DNA from: Citrobacter amalonaticus Y19
GTDB lineage: Bacteria; Pseudomonadota; Gammaproteobacteria; Enterobacterales; Enterobacteriaceae
Assembly (NCBI RefSeq): GCF_000981805.1
Contig: NZ_CP011133.1
Location: 1-64,000, forward strand
Length of the DNA: 64,000 bases
Direction: 5' to 3'
Both the position numbers and the translations under genes were made by a program. The notes under the pieces are model-generated. The model saw only the letters and a list, made by a program, of their open reading frames with translations. It had not been told where the DNA came from and did not search any database. This document shows, one piece after another, positions 15,331 through 22,711 of the stretch (positions are counted from its first letter, which is position 1; each line of letters begins with the position of its first letter).

Positions 15331-15639
15331 TCAGAAACCATCCAGCAGGAAGTCCACAGCGCCTTTGATAGTGTGCCGGAACGGAGATGCATCCATGACC
15401 GCCTGACCAAGCTGCTTCACGCGAACCGAGGCCATTTCATGTGTCATCAGGATAACGTCATTCCCTTCCACCTGAATAACCGGAGTTAACCGCGCAACCG
15501 GGGCCGAGGCTCCTTTTTTCAGCAGATGAAGCGGGATCACCAGACGGGTATTCAACTCACCAATGATGTCGCTCTGTATATCCAGCAGGTAAGGATATGC
15601 CTGGCTATTGCCGGTATTGCGGTAAACGGTGTATTGCAT
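15331..15639 (-). CDS. ccdB: CcdB-family gyrase-poison toxin, 102 aa
   Basis: Aligns along its length with F CcdB: MQYTVYRNT, LLDIQSDIIGELNTRLVIPL, LTPVIQVEGNDVILMTHEMASV and a helical C-terminus. F CcdB traps DNA gyrase and depends on its last three residues WGI. Here the end is DGF, keeping the Gly but replacing Trp and Ile, so gyrase poisoning may be altered. It lies directly downstream of ccdA. Confidence 0.92.
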   Translation of the reverse strand: MQYTVYRNTGNSQAYPYLLDIQSDIIGELNTRLVIPLHLLKKGASAPVARLTPVIQVEGNDVILMTHEMASVRVKQLGQAVMDASPFRHTIKGAVDFLLDGF

Positions 15640-15641
15640 TA

Positions 15642-15881
15642 TCAGAACGTCCTGTATTCGTCAGACAGTAACCCATGCTCTTCAGTGATGCGGTTCAACT
15701 CCTGAATACCAGCACGATTCTGTCGTTTCCATTCTTCCGCAGCACTGGCCTTCAGTTTGCTCTGAAGCGCTTCTGCCAGCGTGGCGGACAAGTTAATCCC
15801 AGCGTCTCTTGCCTGCTGTACAAGCATTGGCTCAAGAGTGACACTGACGGTTTTTTTCTGGCGAGCAGCTGTAGTCTGCAT
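15642..15881 (-). CDS. ccdA: CcdA-family antitoxin, 79 aa
   Basis: The N-terminus (MQTTAARQKKTVSVTLEPMLVQQARDAGINLSATLAEAL) is a ribbon-helix-helix DNA-binding domain. The C-terminus (WKRQNRAGIQELNRITEEHGLLSDEYR) is the flexible part that binds CcdB. GGGGGAC precedes the ATG at 15881. Two bases separate it from ccdB. It should repress the operon and neutralise the toxin. Confidence 0.92.
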   Translation of the reverse strand: MQTTAARQKKTVSVTLEPMLVQQARDAGINLSATLAEALQSKLKASAAEEWKRQNRAGIQELNRITEEHGLLSDEYRTF

Positions 15882-15896
15882 GTGTCCCCCAATAAA

Positions 15897-15923
15897 AAAA
15901 GCACGTGTCAATTACACGTGCTT
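15897..15923. promoter_or_regulatory. Perfect palindrome upstream of ccdA
   Basis: AAAGCACGTGT-5 nt-ACACGTGCTTT, followed on the minus strand by a T-run. It could be the ccd operator or a terminator ending the transcript of the ATPase gene upstream. Position and symmetry suit either. Confidence 0.6.
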
Positions 15924-16020
15924 TAAGTATGCGCCCATTTTATCCCACCAGCAAATCTGTCTGCTTTCGAAAGAGTCTACTGCGTCACTTCAGCAGGTCA
16001 GACGGTCTAAATTGATGAGG

Positions 16021-16485
16021 CTAAGATTTTCCAATCATGATTAACAACACACGCCGGTTTGGCAGGTTAGTCGCAATTTTGGCAGCTTGTTCAATACTTT
16101 GCGCTGTATAGGCTACCCCTCGTTCTTTCAGGTTTTCAGCGTTCTGACGTAGCGTCTCCTCTGAAAAACTGGATGATTCATCTATGCCTACCGGGCCCGG
16201 CTTTGCACCGCGCAAACTGAATGGCACAGGGCCATGCCAATCATTTTTTACCAGTAACAGTCGGGCATCAATGATCCGTCCTCGTAACGTTCTTTCGAGG
16301 AGGTAACTTTTTCCGGTTCCAGTGCTGCCAATCAGGCAAACGGTGTAACCGAAACGCAATGCCCATCGAATGATTAGAGCCCAATACCGCGCCCGGAACG
16401 CGGAAATTACAGGCATATCACCTGGTCTAAATACCGCTGCGAAAAGACATGAATAGCAATATTTCTCAGCGTTACAATCTTTCAT
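16021..16485 (-). CDS. P-loop ATPase-like protein, 154 aa
   Basis: Walker A GSTGTGKS lies at about residues 53-60, with a Walker B-like PVGIDESSSF about 35 residues later. A CYSC pair sits in the N-terminal 13 residues. The ATG at 16485 overlaps the TGA of the membrane-protein gene (ATGA), so the two are coupled. It is short for an AAA+ or VirB11 protein and may be a compact NTPase working with its membrane neighbour. The family is not identified. Confidence 0.7.
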   Translation of the reverse strand: MKDCNAEKYCYSCLFAAVFRPGDMPVISAFRARYWALIIRWALRFGYTVCLIGSTGTGKSYLLERTLRGRIIDARLLLVKNDWHGPVPFSLRGAKPGPVGIDESSSFSEETLRQNAENLKERGVAYTAQSIEQAAKIATNLPNRRVLLIMIGKS

Positions 16486-17153
16486 AAAACTTTGTCCAGT
16501 GGTGTTTTTTTGGGGAATTTCCTGCCTGCCCAACAGGTAGCTGGTGTCTCTGAAGTACATAACATCTTGTAGTTGCCTCTGACTATCTCTCTGGATATAG
16601 ACTTATCAAATTCATTTTTATCCATATCAAATAGCCAGTAGAACCCATCAGCATAGATAATTGTGGTTCGATTAGGATCCGAAGCTACGACACGAGCATC
16701 CGTAATCAAATTCTCCTCATAGCGCAAAGGCGAAGCGGAGAAAAAGAATATTATTAATACGAACCAACTCCCTATGAAACACGGTAAAAGATGTTTTTTG
16801 CAATCCTTTAAACCATCTTTGTTGCCTTTCATTTTGTAGTCATAAAGACCAAGCAAAAAAAGTAAGAAAGAAAAAGCAAACCCCAGAAAAACGTGGGTAT
16901 AAAACTGATGGATGCCATCACTCCATGTAATACTGATACTTCCAGTATTTGTTCTTTTTGTTGTTATTTCTAATACGGAAATGAAAATAGCTGTTAACTG
17001 ACTGAAGCAAAATATTTTAATGCTTAATTCAGACTTAAATGCTTTGTTATATACTAATACAATCACAAAAAGCATTACGATTACAAAAGCTGTAATCATA
17101 AACTCACTCATCATCATGAGCACACTGCTATTAATACTGTAATTTATGTTCAT
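16482..17153 (-). CDS. Membrane protein, 223 aa
   Basis: Several membrane segments fill the first 140 residues (FMITAFVIVMLFVIVLVY, IFCFSQLTAIFISVLEI, FLGFAFSFLLFLLGLYDY, FIGSWFVLIIFFFSAS). A soluble C-terminal domain (VVASDPNRTTIIYADGFYWLFDM) with two Cys follows. AAGGA favours the third of three consecutive ATGs (17153). Coupled by overlap to the ATPase gene. Lower GC than its neighbours suggests a separate origin. Confidence 0.75.
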   Translation of the reverse strand: MNINYSINSSVLMMMSEFMITAFVIVMLFVIVLVYNKAFKSELSIKIFCFSQLTAIFISVLEITTKRTNTGSISITWSDGIHQFYTHVFLGFAFSFLLFLLGLYDYKMKGNKDGLKDCKKHLLPCFIGSWFVLIIFFFSASPLRYEENLITDARVVASDPNRTTIIYADGFYWLFDMDKNEFDKSISREIVRGNYKMLCTSETPATCWAGRKFPKKTPLDKVL

Positions 17154-17206
17154 CATCATTCCTTAATTTCATAACTTTTTATCATTTTATTGGAGAATTG
17201 ACAGAC

Positions 17207-17617
17207 TTATCGGGTAGGGGGGTTAGCGTCCTTGAATATGTTCGCTCGTGTGGCGCTCACTAGACACCAGATAACAGCAGAAAGCAGAGCAAGCATTGCG
17301 TAAACCATTCGGAAGTTTGAATCCCACAACGCAGTAACTTTTGATTCATCGACCGCCTCGCGAACGCAGGGTGTTACGAGAGGTGTCGGGGGAGTCGTTG
17401 ATATTGATTCATCGACGCAAACCAGTAGCTTACCTACCGGTGCACCATCAATGACATTTCTGGCAGTAGACAGCAGTTGAGCTGAAGGTGAGCCAGAAAA
17501 GTTAAGGCAGACGAACGCTAAGAAAATCGCAAGCGCCGGGCCGGAGACCAGAGTAAAGAACGCACAACTGCGGTAGGTCGCAGTTGCGCGATACAGATTG
17601 ACGAGGAATGTCATCAT
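17207..17617 (-). CDS. Membrane protein, 136 aa (paralogue of the 18559-19017 product)
   Basis: An N-terminal membrane segment (FFTLVSGPALAIFLAFVCLNF), a loop with two Cys (LLVCVDES ... VTPCVREAV), then a second segment (VYAMLALLSAVIWCLVSA). The stretch SGSPSAQLLSTARNVIDG matches TSSPSRAFLDQARSLVGN of the 152-aa protein at 18559-19017. Its ATG overlaps the stop of the 213-aa gene. Probably a periplasm-exposed membrane protein of unknown role. Confidence 0.75.
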   Translation of the reverse strand: MMTFLVNLYRATATYRSCAFFTLVSGPALAIFLAFVCLNFSGSPSAQLLSTARNVIDGAPVGKLLVCVDESISTTPPTPLVTPCVREAVDESKVTALWDSNFRMVYAMLALLSAVIWCLVSATRANIFKDANPPTR

Positions 17618-18255
17618 GATTCGTCGCGCTCCGCTTTAGTCACATCAGACTCGATTGCACATTTCTGGAACGTTTCTTGCGGAGTAATTTGACTAACCCC
17701 GCTAAAGCAATATTTTACAGAAAGGTGCTTTCCTCCCGTATCCAGACCGACAAAATAGATATCGACTGGATCTTGCTGAAATATCTCTTTGGTGAATCGG
17801 TTGTAAATTAACCAGTGATTAACCAAATCAACCATTGGTTTTAGTTTTTCAACGGAGCTGTCTGTTGGCTTAAGTGGTATAACACGGAAAACATGCCCTC
17901 GTGAGCAACGAACCAGCAATTGAGTGTCACTCTGCCAGACGTCCAGATCCGTGCCATTTGTCTGGATTTTACACAGCGATTTGAGATCGCCACCCTCCAC
18001 CTCCAACTGGCTGAAGCTTCGACGATACTTCTCACACCCGGTTAAGTGCTGAGCGTAGCATTGCTGAATCAGTGATGTATCGCTGGTAGCCTGCACTTGA
18101 GTATCTTTCGCCACATAGGCATCACTGATAAGAAAATCAGGATAGCGGTGTCCCTCCCATAGAAGTTTTTCAGCGATAGCGACCCCCAATAGCACCACCA
18201 CGAAGAAGAATAAGATAGTAAAAACAGGAAACATTTTATCCAGAGGTTTATTCAT
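17614..18255 (-). CDS. Membrane-anchored protein, 213 aa
   Basis: One N-terminal membrane segment (FPVFTILFFFVVVLLGVAIA) anchors a probably periplasmic domain with several Cys (CYAQHLTGCEKY, LKSLCKIQ, VRCSRGH, VKYCFSG). The ATG at 18255 was preferred over a GTG three codons upstream. Overlaps the following gene by 4 bp. Function unknown; disulfide-rich and co-expressed with small membrane proteins. Confidence 0.75.
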   Translation of the reverse strand: MNKPLDKMFPVFTILFFFVVVLLGVAIAEKLLWEGHRYPDFLISDAYVAKDTQVQATSDTSLIQQCYAQHLTGCEKYRRSFSQLEVEGGDLKSLCKIQTNGTDLDVWQSDTQLLVRCSRGHVFRVIPLKPTDSSVEKLKPMVDLVNHWLIYNRFTKEIFQQDPVDIYFVGLDTGGKHLSVKYCFSGVSQITPQETFQKCAIESDVTKAERDES

Positions 18256-18288
18256 AATCTTCACCAGTTGTTAGTCTGAGGCTAATCT

Positions 18289-18504
18289 TCATTTCAGATT
18301 TAGAATGCAGTTTTCATGTGCATACATGACGGCGGAATCATGGCCGTAATAGAACTCGCCATTTTCACGCTGCCACTCACGGGCTTTTCTGGTACGAAAT
18401 GCTTCCGACATATGCTTTCCGCATAACTCGCAAGGCCCAAAATGGTCACTACTTCGACCTGTTGATTTTGTGAGTCTGACGATATTTCCTGTAGGCCTAC
18501 CCAT
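18289..18504 (-). CDS. Small zinc-finger-like protein, 71 aa
   Basis: Contains FGPCELCGKHMSEA with CxxC and a later HENC, compatible with a C2HC zinc site, and a basic N-terminus (MGRPTGNIVRLTKSTGR). It lies between the two paralogous membrane-protein genes in a tightly spaced minus-strand run. Possible nucleic-acid binding. Confidence 0.65.
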   Translation of the reverse strand: MGRPTGNIVRLTKSTGRSSDHFGPCELCGKHMSEAFRTRKAREWQRENGEFYYGHDSAVMYAHENCILNLK

Positions 18505-18558
18505 ACTTCCCCCTATGCAACTGGCATTAACCGGCTGTCTGATGTGCGTAATGAGCGG

Positions 18559-19017
18559 TTACTTATCCGCGTCATCATCGGATTCTTTCGGCACGGATTT
18601 TAAAGGGATCCGTGTCATTTCAGCGGGATGGTTCCCATAGCGCCACGGCTTTCTGCGGTAATTGAACAAATCAGCGAGCATCAAGCAGGCAAAAGCGATA
18701 CCCGCCACAACCAGGTAGGCTTTGAGCAACTGCAAATCCCATTGTTCAATGGCATCATCCGCATTCACCGCGTGTCGCGGGCAATCTGAAGAGCGGAACG
18801 CGACAAATTCAGCCTTCTCATCAGAGCAAACCATGACCGTGGTGCTGGTGGCATTTCCAACCAGACTACGGGCCTGATCGAGGAAAGCTCTTGACGGTGA
18901 GCTGGTAAGAGTCGTACAGAACAGTACGAGCAGTAACGTTACTGCCGGGGCAGTAACAAACGAGAAGATAAATGCCTGTACTGATTTCCATAACACTTCG
19001 TTGATGTAATGGTTCAT
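18559..19017 (-). CDS. Membrane protein, 152 aa (paralogue of the 17207-17617 product)
   Basis: N-terminal segment AFIFSFVTAPAVTLLLVLFC, a loop with two Cys (VMVCSDEKAE, SSDCPRHAV), a second segment (YLVVAGIAFACLMLADLF) and a charged cytoplasmic tail (RIPLKSVPKESDDDADK) not present in its paralogue. Belongs to the membrane-protein cluster 19.0-16.0 kb. Confidence 0.75.
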   Translation of the reverse strand: MNHYINEVLWKSVQAFIFSFVTAPAVTLLLVLFCTTLTSSPSRAFLDQARSLVGNATSTTVMVCSDEKAEFVAFRSSDCPRHAVNADDAIEQWDLQLLKAYLVVAGIAFACLMLADLFNYRRKPWRYGNHPAEMTRIPLKSVPKESDDDADK

Positions 19018-19070
19018 GTCAGTGTTTCCTCATATCGGTATTCGGGCCTACAGAGCAGCCCGGGGCTAAT

Positions 19071-19267
19071 TTATGCTGACTGGAGTCCACCAGCTTGTTT
19101 CTCTTCAGCTCGGGTATTCCAGCGCGTCACAGCGGCTTTTTCGGAGTCCTGAAACGCCACCGTGGCCTCGCAGGAATTGCAGCTGGCGCGAAAATTATTC
19201 GAAATTTCCCGAACCCGGATAGATGAACAACGCAGAAAGGGCAGGGCTTAACGTTATCGTGTCTCAT
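19071..19267 (-). pseudogene. Frameshifted Lar-like restriction-alleviation gene
   Basis: The start MRHDNVKPCPFC at 19267 follows GAGGA. This matches the first zinc knuckle of Lar-type proteins. The frame then drifts into nonsense, while another frame reads SSIRVREISNNFRASCNSC, then EATVAFQDSEKAAVTRWNTRA. This is the rest of a Lar-like protein with its second CxxC and WN-R signature. Adding one G after TGCG near 19230-19232 restores CPFCGCSSIRV. A canonical CCCTTTC slippery heptamer lies at the break, but a shift there would lose the second Cys of the knuckle. A one-base deletion is therefore more likely. Confidence 0.7.
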
Positions 19268-19289
19268 CGTAGTTCCTCGCTGGTGGTCT

Positions 19290-19985
19290 TTACCCGCCGA
19301 AGCTATTGAGCTGAATTTCCGGTTCATCGCCGAGCTCGGACATATGTCCCATTTCATTCAGGATGACGCTCCTGCCATTGAGCCGGGCAACCATGCATCG
19401 CCAGTGTTGACTGCCGTTTTCTCCCCAGCGGCCCACACCCGCAGCATCCATTTCGTCTTCAGAGAGAAAGAACTCTGCACCTGGCAGTTTCTCAGCATCG
19501 AGGCATATCTCAGGCTCAACGACAAAGCAGATCCCGTTGATGTTCATGACGTACATTTGCCGGACAAGGTTTTCAGTACTGACAATGACCTGCTGATCAG
19601 GAGTAAGTCGCGCTTTGGTGATTTCCATGCGAATCAGGCTCTTTGCATTGGCCTGTCCGGTAGTAAAGACCATAGCGGCGTTGTTAATCACTAGCTCAGC
19701 AGCTTCTTCATCAGAGACAGGAAGACCCACCAGCATGAGCAACTCAGCACATTCGGCTTTGCCAAGGATACTGGTGGTCAGGGTGACCACGCCTTGTAGA
19801 GTGTCCAGCTCCGTTGGTTGAGAGCGGAGGATGTCGCGAAGCAGTGTGTTACCTGCCGTACCCGGGTCGCCCCAGTTGGCGAACTCGGAACGCTGATTTT
19901 CCATAAATAGGGCACTTTGCAGAAATGCCGATGGTGGCTTTCCGGCAAAACTCAATTTTACTCTGACCGTATGGAATGCGAGCAT
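19290..19985 (-). CDS. Hypothetical protein, 231 aa
   Basis: Soluble acidic protein with helical N-terminal half (MENQRSEFANWGDPGTAGN, SDEEAAELVINNAAM) and a strand-rich segment (VVEPEICLDAEKLPGAEFFLSEDEMD). The start MLAFHTVRVKLSF at 19985 has no strong Shine-Dalgarno; a start at the internal MENQRSEF is a reasonable alternative. First gene after the promoter at 20035-20063 and upstream of the Lar remnant. Confidence 0.65.
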   Translation of the reverse strand: MLAFHTVRVKLSFAGKPPSAFLQSALFMENQRSEFANWGDPGTAGNTLLRDILRSQPTELDTLQGVVTLTTSILGKAECAELLMLVGLPVSDEEAAELVINNAAMVFTTGQANAKSLIRMEITKARLTPDQQVIVSTENLVRQMYVMNINGICFVVEPEICLDAEKLPGAEFFLSEDEMDAAGVGRWGENGSQHWRCMVARLNGRSVILNEMGHMSELGDEPEIQLNSFGG

Positions 19986-20034
19986 GATGACCTTGTCTCC
20001 ATTATTTCATGAAGGTATTAACTGTTTTAAACCT

Positions 20035-20063
20035 ATTATCCCACCGGTCGACATTTGACGAAG
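20035..20063 (-). promoter_or_regulatory. CTTCGTC-family promoter
   Basis: CTTCGTC at 20057-20063, 16-nt spacer, GATAAT then AGG at 20035-20040. Confidence 0.75.
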
Positions 20064-20114
20064 TAATTAGGTATCAAATCGACACCACTTCGATTATTCA
20101 CATATGCCGCAGCT

Positions 20115-20291
20115 TTACGTCTTTGTCTTATCCGCAGGCTGGGGAATGCAATAACTTAAGATGGTGACCGTTTCCCAACGAGTTGCTTTAGGCGCGGCAC
20201 TCTGGCATTCATCATAGGTTTTGTAGCCAGGTATTATCTGAGAGGTTACACTACTTGAATAAAGCCCAATCACGAGAACTAAAGTAAACAT
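20115..20291 (-). CDS. Small secreted-type protein, 58 aa
   Basis: MFTLVLVIGLYSSSVTSQ is a short signal-like N-terminus, followed by IIPGYKTYDECQSAAPKATRWETV and a second Cys (SYCIPQPAD). GGAG lies seven bases before the ATG at 20291. The two cysteines could form one disulfide in the periplasm. Small DEC...YCIP proteins of this type occur on conjugative plasmids but their role is unknown to me. Confidence 0.65.
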   Translation of the reverse strand: MFTLVLVIGLYSSSVTSQIIPGYKTYDECQSAAPKATRWETVTILSYCIPQPADKTKT

Positions 20292-20505
20292 GTCATTACT
20301 CCAGAATGTACTGATGGAAAGTAAGTGGGAATACCATTATCTCATTCTCCTAAAATTCGCGAAAAAAACCTCTCGCGAAAGGTGCTTTTCGGTTGCTTCA
20401 GGCGAAAGCATACTTAGATTGCAAAGTGAATGATAAAAAAAAGCACCGCAAAATGAGGTGCTTTCTTTTATCATTCTTTCAATGGATGTCCAGGTGGGGT
20501 TTTAG
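20292..20505. other. Intergenic stretch with terminator
   Basis: Contains two CGCGAAA-type words (20357-20382) forming an imperfect repeat, and the terminator at 20438-20470. No gene is supported. Confidence 0.4.
20438..20470 (-). terminator. Intrinsic terminator after the 128-aa membrane protein gene
   Basis: AAAGCACC ... GGTGCTTT stem followed by T8 on the minus strand. Confidence 0.8.
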
Positions 20506-20892
20506 TTAAATGTCCAACACCTTAATAAGGCAAGTAAGAATCTGAGATATAAAGCTTGCCATCATGAAAATTATAACCATCTTGGCAGTGAGAAACGAAA
20601 AATCGAGAGACCCGATAAGACACATAAAAAATATCATAAAACCCAAAATCAGACATACGAGAAGACCTATAGCAGCCTTTAAGTAATCAGGGTTCTGGAA
20701 TGTAAATCCCGTAGCAATCATTGCGAGTACACAAGCGAATAAAAAAGTTCTGTAAAGATGCCAGTCCCCGGATATAACATTCTCGCGAATAAGCACTGCC
20801 CATATCAAAAATTCAATACTGAAAATAATCAGCGGCACTGCGAGTACTCGGAATGAGAATTTTTTATATAAAGTGGTGATGATTAATGTCAT
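20506..20892 (-). CDS. Four-pass membrane protein, 128 aa (A-type paralogue)
   Basis: Four hydrophobic segments. The end SLDFSFLTAKMVIIFMMASFISQIL aligns with SFDLSFLTGRSVINTISTGCIFQII of the 132-aa protein at 21879-22277, so these are paralogues. The N-terminal segments also share the pattern LPVLLFVVEY / VPLIIFSIEF. Last gene of the membrane-protein group. Function unknown. Confidence 0.75.
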   Translation of the reverse strand: MTLIITTLYKKFSFRVLAVPLIIFSIEFLIWAVLIRENVISGDWHLYRTFLFACVLAMIATGFTFQNPDYLKAAIGLLVCLILGFMIFFMCLIGSLDFSFLTAKMVIIFMMASFISQILTCLIKVLDI

Positions 20893-21034
20893 AGCAAACT
20901 CCAGCTGTAAGTGAAAGGTCTTTTTTGCAGCATTCCAGCCTGAGCAACCCTGCTTTACTCATGACGAATCTTAAGAGGGGTTACAATTCCAGATGCAAAA
21001 ACTAAACAGAAAACAAACAAAGCGAGGCTCAGCT

Positions 21035-21430
21035 CTATTTTTTTAAAAACTCCCCCAGCGCTCCAGCAATAACAGTAATCATAATTGCAATAGCAGAGCC
21101 GAACAGTAGTCCGTTCACCCACCCATCAGCTAAAAAATTCTGATAGTTAATATCAGTTGCCCTACTGATGAAACCGAAAATGGTCACTAACCAAGCGGTA
21201 GGTATAGCAACGGCATCCATAATGACGGCAAATTTCTTGGGGTGAAAATGAAGGCTGCTAAGGGGCAATAATCCGAGGACGGAAACTATTAGCGGCCCGA
21301 GTAAATGCCCAGCATCAATTTTAATAACTTCCTGCTGAATTAAATATAAAGTTGGTATGTACAGGATAAGAAGGTACACAATTGGGAAGGTGAGAGAAAA
21401 ATAGCCTCTTGCAAAAGTGGGAGTTCTCAT
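21035..21430 (-). CDS. Four-pass membrane protein, 131 aa (B-type paralogue)
   Basis: Hydrophobic segments at FPIVYLLILYIPTLYLI, LIVSVLGLLPLSSL, AIPTAWLVTIFGFIS and GLLFGSAIAIMITVIAGALG. AIPTAWL matches AIPAGWL of the upstream 140-aa protein, and both keep a W(V/H)NGL or YWHHF turn before the last segment. Its ATG overlaps the stop of that gene (ATGA). Confidence 0.75.
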   Translation of the reverse strand: MRTPTFARGYFSLTFPIVYLLILYIPTLYLIQQEVIKIDAGHLLGPLIVSVLGLLPLSSLHFHPKKFAVIMDAVAIPTAWLVTIFGFISRATDINYQNFLADGWVNGLLFGSAIAIMITVIAGALGEFLKK

Positions 21431-21849
21431 TTTTCAAACCTCTTGCTTATAGATTGCATAATACCTATGCCATAACCCGCTGAAATAAAAAGCACCAGCA
21501 TTGACATGCATATAGCAAAATGATGCCAATACCCCGCGAGGTATTCATTAATACTATGATGTTCTGATACCATAAAGAAAACCACCAGCGACAGAAGCCA
21601 TCCAGCAGGAATCGCCAATCCATTAAAAATGAACATTTTTATGTCCGTTTGAAAATGCGTCATGATAAGAAAATACAACATTAAAATACAAACAAAAATA
21701 GCGACGCAGAATGAAATGTAGTCCATTTGCACCCAACTGTTTTTTGTATAATGATAGACCAAAGCAAACTGAAGCACTATATAGATTATTGGTAAGTAAA
21801 CTGAGAACAACCCTTTACCAATGGACGCTATTCTGGTAGTGATTTGCAT
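21427..21849 (-). CDS. Four-pass membrane protein, 140 aa (B-type paralogue)
   Basis: Start at 21849 (MQITTRIASIGKGLFSVYLPIIYI) chosen because AGAGG lies five bases upstream. Segments include YISFCVAIFVCILMLYFLI, GLAIPAGWLLSLVVFFMV and FAICMSMLVLFISAGYGIG. Paralogue of the following gene and overlaps it by 4 bp. Confidence 0.75.
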   Translation of the reverse strand: MQITTRIASIGKGLFSVYLPIIYIVLQFALVYHYTKNSWVQMDYISFCVAIFVCILMLYFLIMTHFQTDIKMFIFNGLAIPAGWLLSLVVFFMVSEHHSINEYLAGYWHHFAICMSMLVLFISAGYGIGIMQSISKRFEK

Positions 21850-21878
21850 GTATACCTCTGCGTTAAATTTCAAGGCCA

Positions 21879-22277
21879 TTAAAATCTTTCTTTTATGGCA
21901 GCGACAATAATCTGAAATATACAACCAGTACTTATAGTATTAATAACGCTCCGACCGGTGAGAAATGACAGATCGAAACTAATGAATAATGCGACAAGAA
22001 AAATAACCAAACCGAATGCCCAGGAAATTAATATTCCAGCGGCTGCGAAGAAGAAATTACCTTTCTCACCATTTGAGAAGGAAATAGCTGTACACACAAG
22101 CGAAACTATACAGAATAGGATGCTCAACCTGAAACTACTCCATTCTATTGAGATTAACCCTGACTTCTCAGCCAGGATTACCGCAGCATATTCAACAACG
22201 AACAACAGCACCGGTAATGCCAGAGCGTTGAGATAGGCGCTAAATGTGCGATTTTTTTTTGTTGTTAAAGCTGTCAT
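21879..22277 (-). CDS. Four-pass membrane protein, 132 aa (A-type paralogue)
   Basis: Start at 22277 (MTALTTKKNRTFSAYLNAL) with AGGTG upstream. Four membrane segments ending SFDLSFLTGRSVINTISTG. First gene of an A-B-B-A arrangement of four paralogous membrane proteins. Possibly a membrane complex; its role is unknown. Confidence 0.75.
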   Translation of the reverse strand: MTALTTKKNRTFSAYLNALALPVLLFVVEYAAVILAEKSGLISIEWSSFRLSILFCIVSLVCTAISFSNGEKGNFFFAAAGILISWAFGLVIFLVALFISFDLSFLTGRSVINTISTGCIFQIIVAAIKERF

Positions 22278-22376
22278 CGTTGTCACCTTATTGGTATGAA
22301 TTAGGTTGGATGAAATTTTACTAAATACAGGGTCTGGATGGACTGGAAATCCCCCGCAAAACGCCCCCATTAATTG

Positions 22377-22691
22377 CTAGACATCCTCCGCAGGAGTGGC
22401 ATAGAACTCGCGACCAGACGCACCGAGTTTTTTCTGGAGTTTCCTGGTTGCTTCAGCCTGGCTGCGGGCCTTGAAATAGAACGTCCTGATAAAATCACCA
22501 TTGTTGTAGTTAACGTCCTCTGGATTTGCCCATTTCTGCATGGCAACAAACCGGATAGAGGGTTTCGGGATGGTTTTCACCTCGACATACCCCTGGCCTT
22601 TGCAGCGGAAACACACGCCGCCTTGCACGTGCCGGAACGCTCTGATCTCACCCTTACCACCCAGACAGCGCGGACATTCAATCTTATGCAT
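22377..22691 (-). CDS. Zinc-ribbon protein, DnaJ-type knuckles, 104 aa
   Basis: N-terminal CPRCLGGKGEIRAF ... GGVCFRCKGQGYV resembles two CxxCxGxG knuckles of DnaJ. The C-terminal half is basic and helical (ARSQAEATRKLQKKLG). It lies 20 bp after the DinG-type helicase gene and may assist it or bind nucleic acid. Confidence 0.8.
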   Translation of the reverse strand: MHKIECPRCLGGKGEIRAFRHVQGGVCFRCKGQGYVEVKTIPKPSIRFVAMQKWANPEDVNYNNGDFIRTFYFKARSQAEATRKLQKKLGASGREFYATPAEDV

Positions 22692-22711
22692 AACAACCTC
22701 TCTACTGTTGG

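Noticed and set aside
19225..19240. Programmed -1 frameshift in the Lar-like gene
   Set aside because: The CCCTTTC heptamer is in the right frame, but the shifted product would lose the second Cys of CPFC and no downstream pseudoknot is evident. A one-base deletion explains the alignment better.
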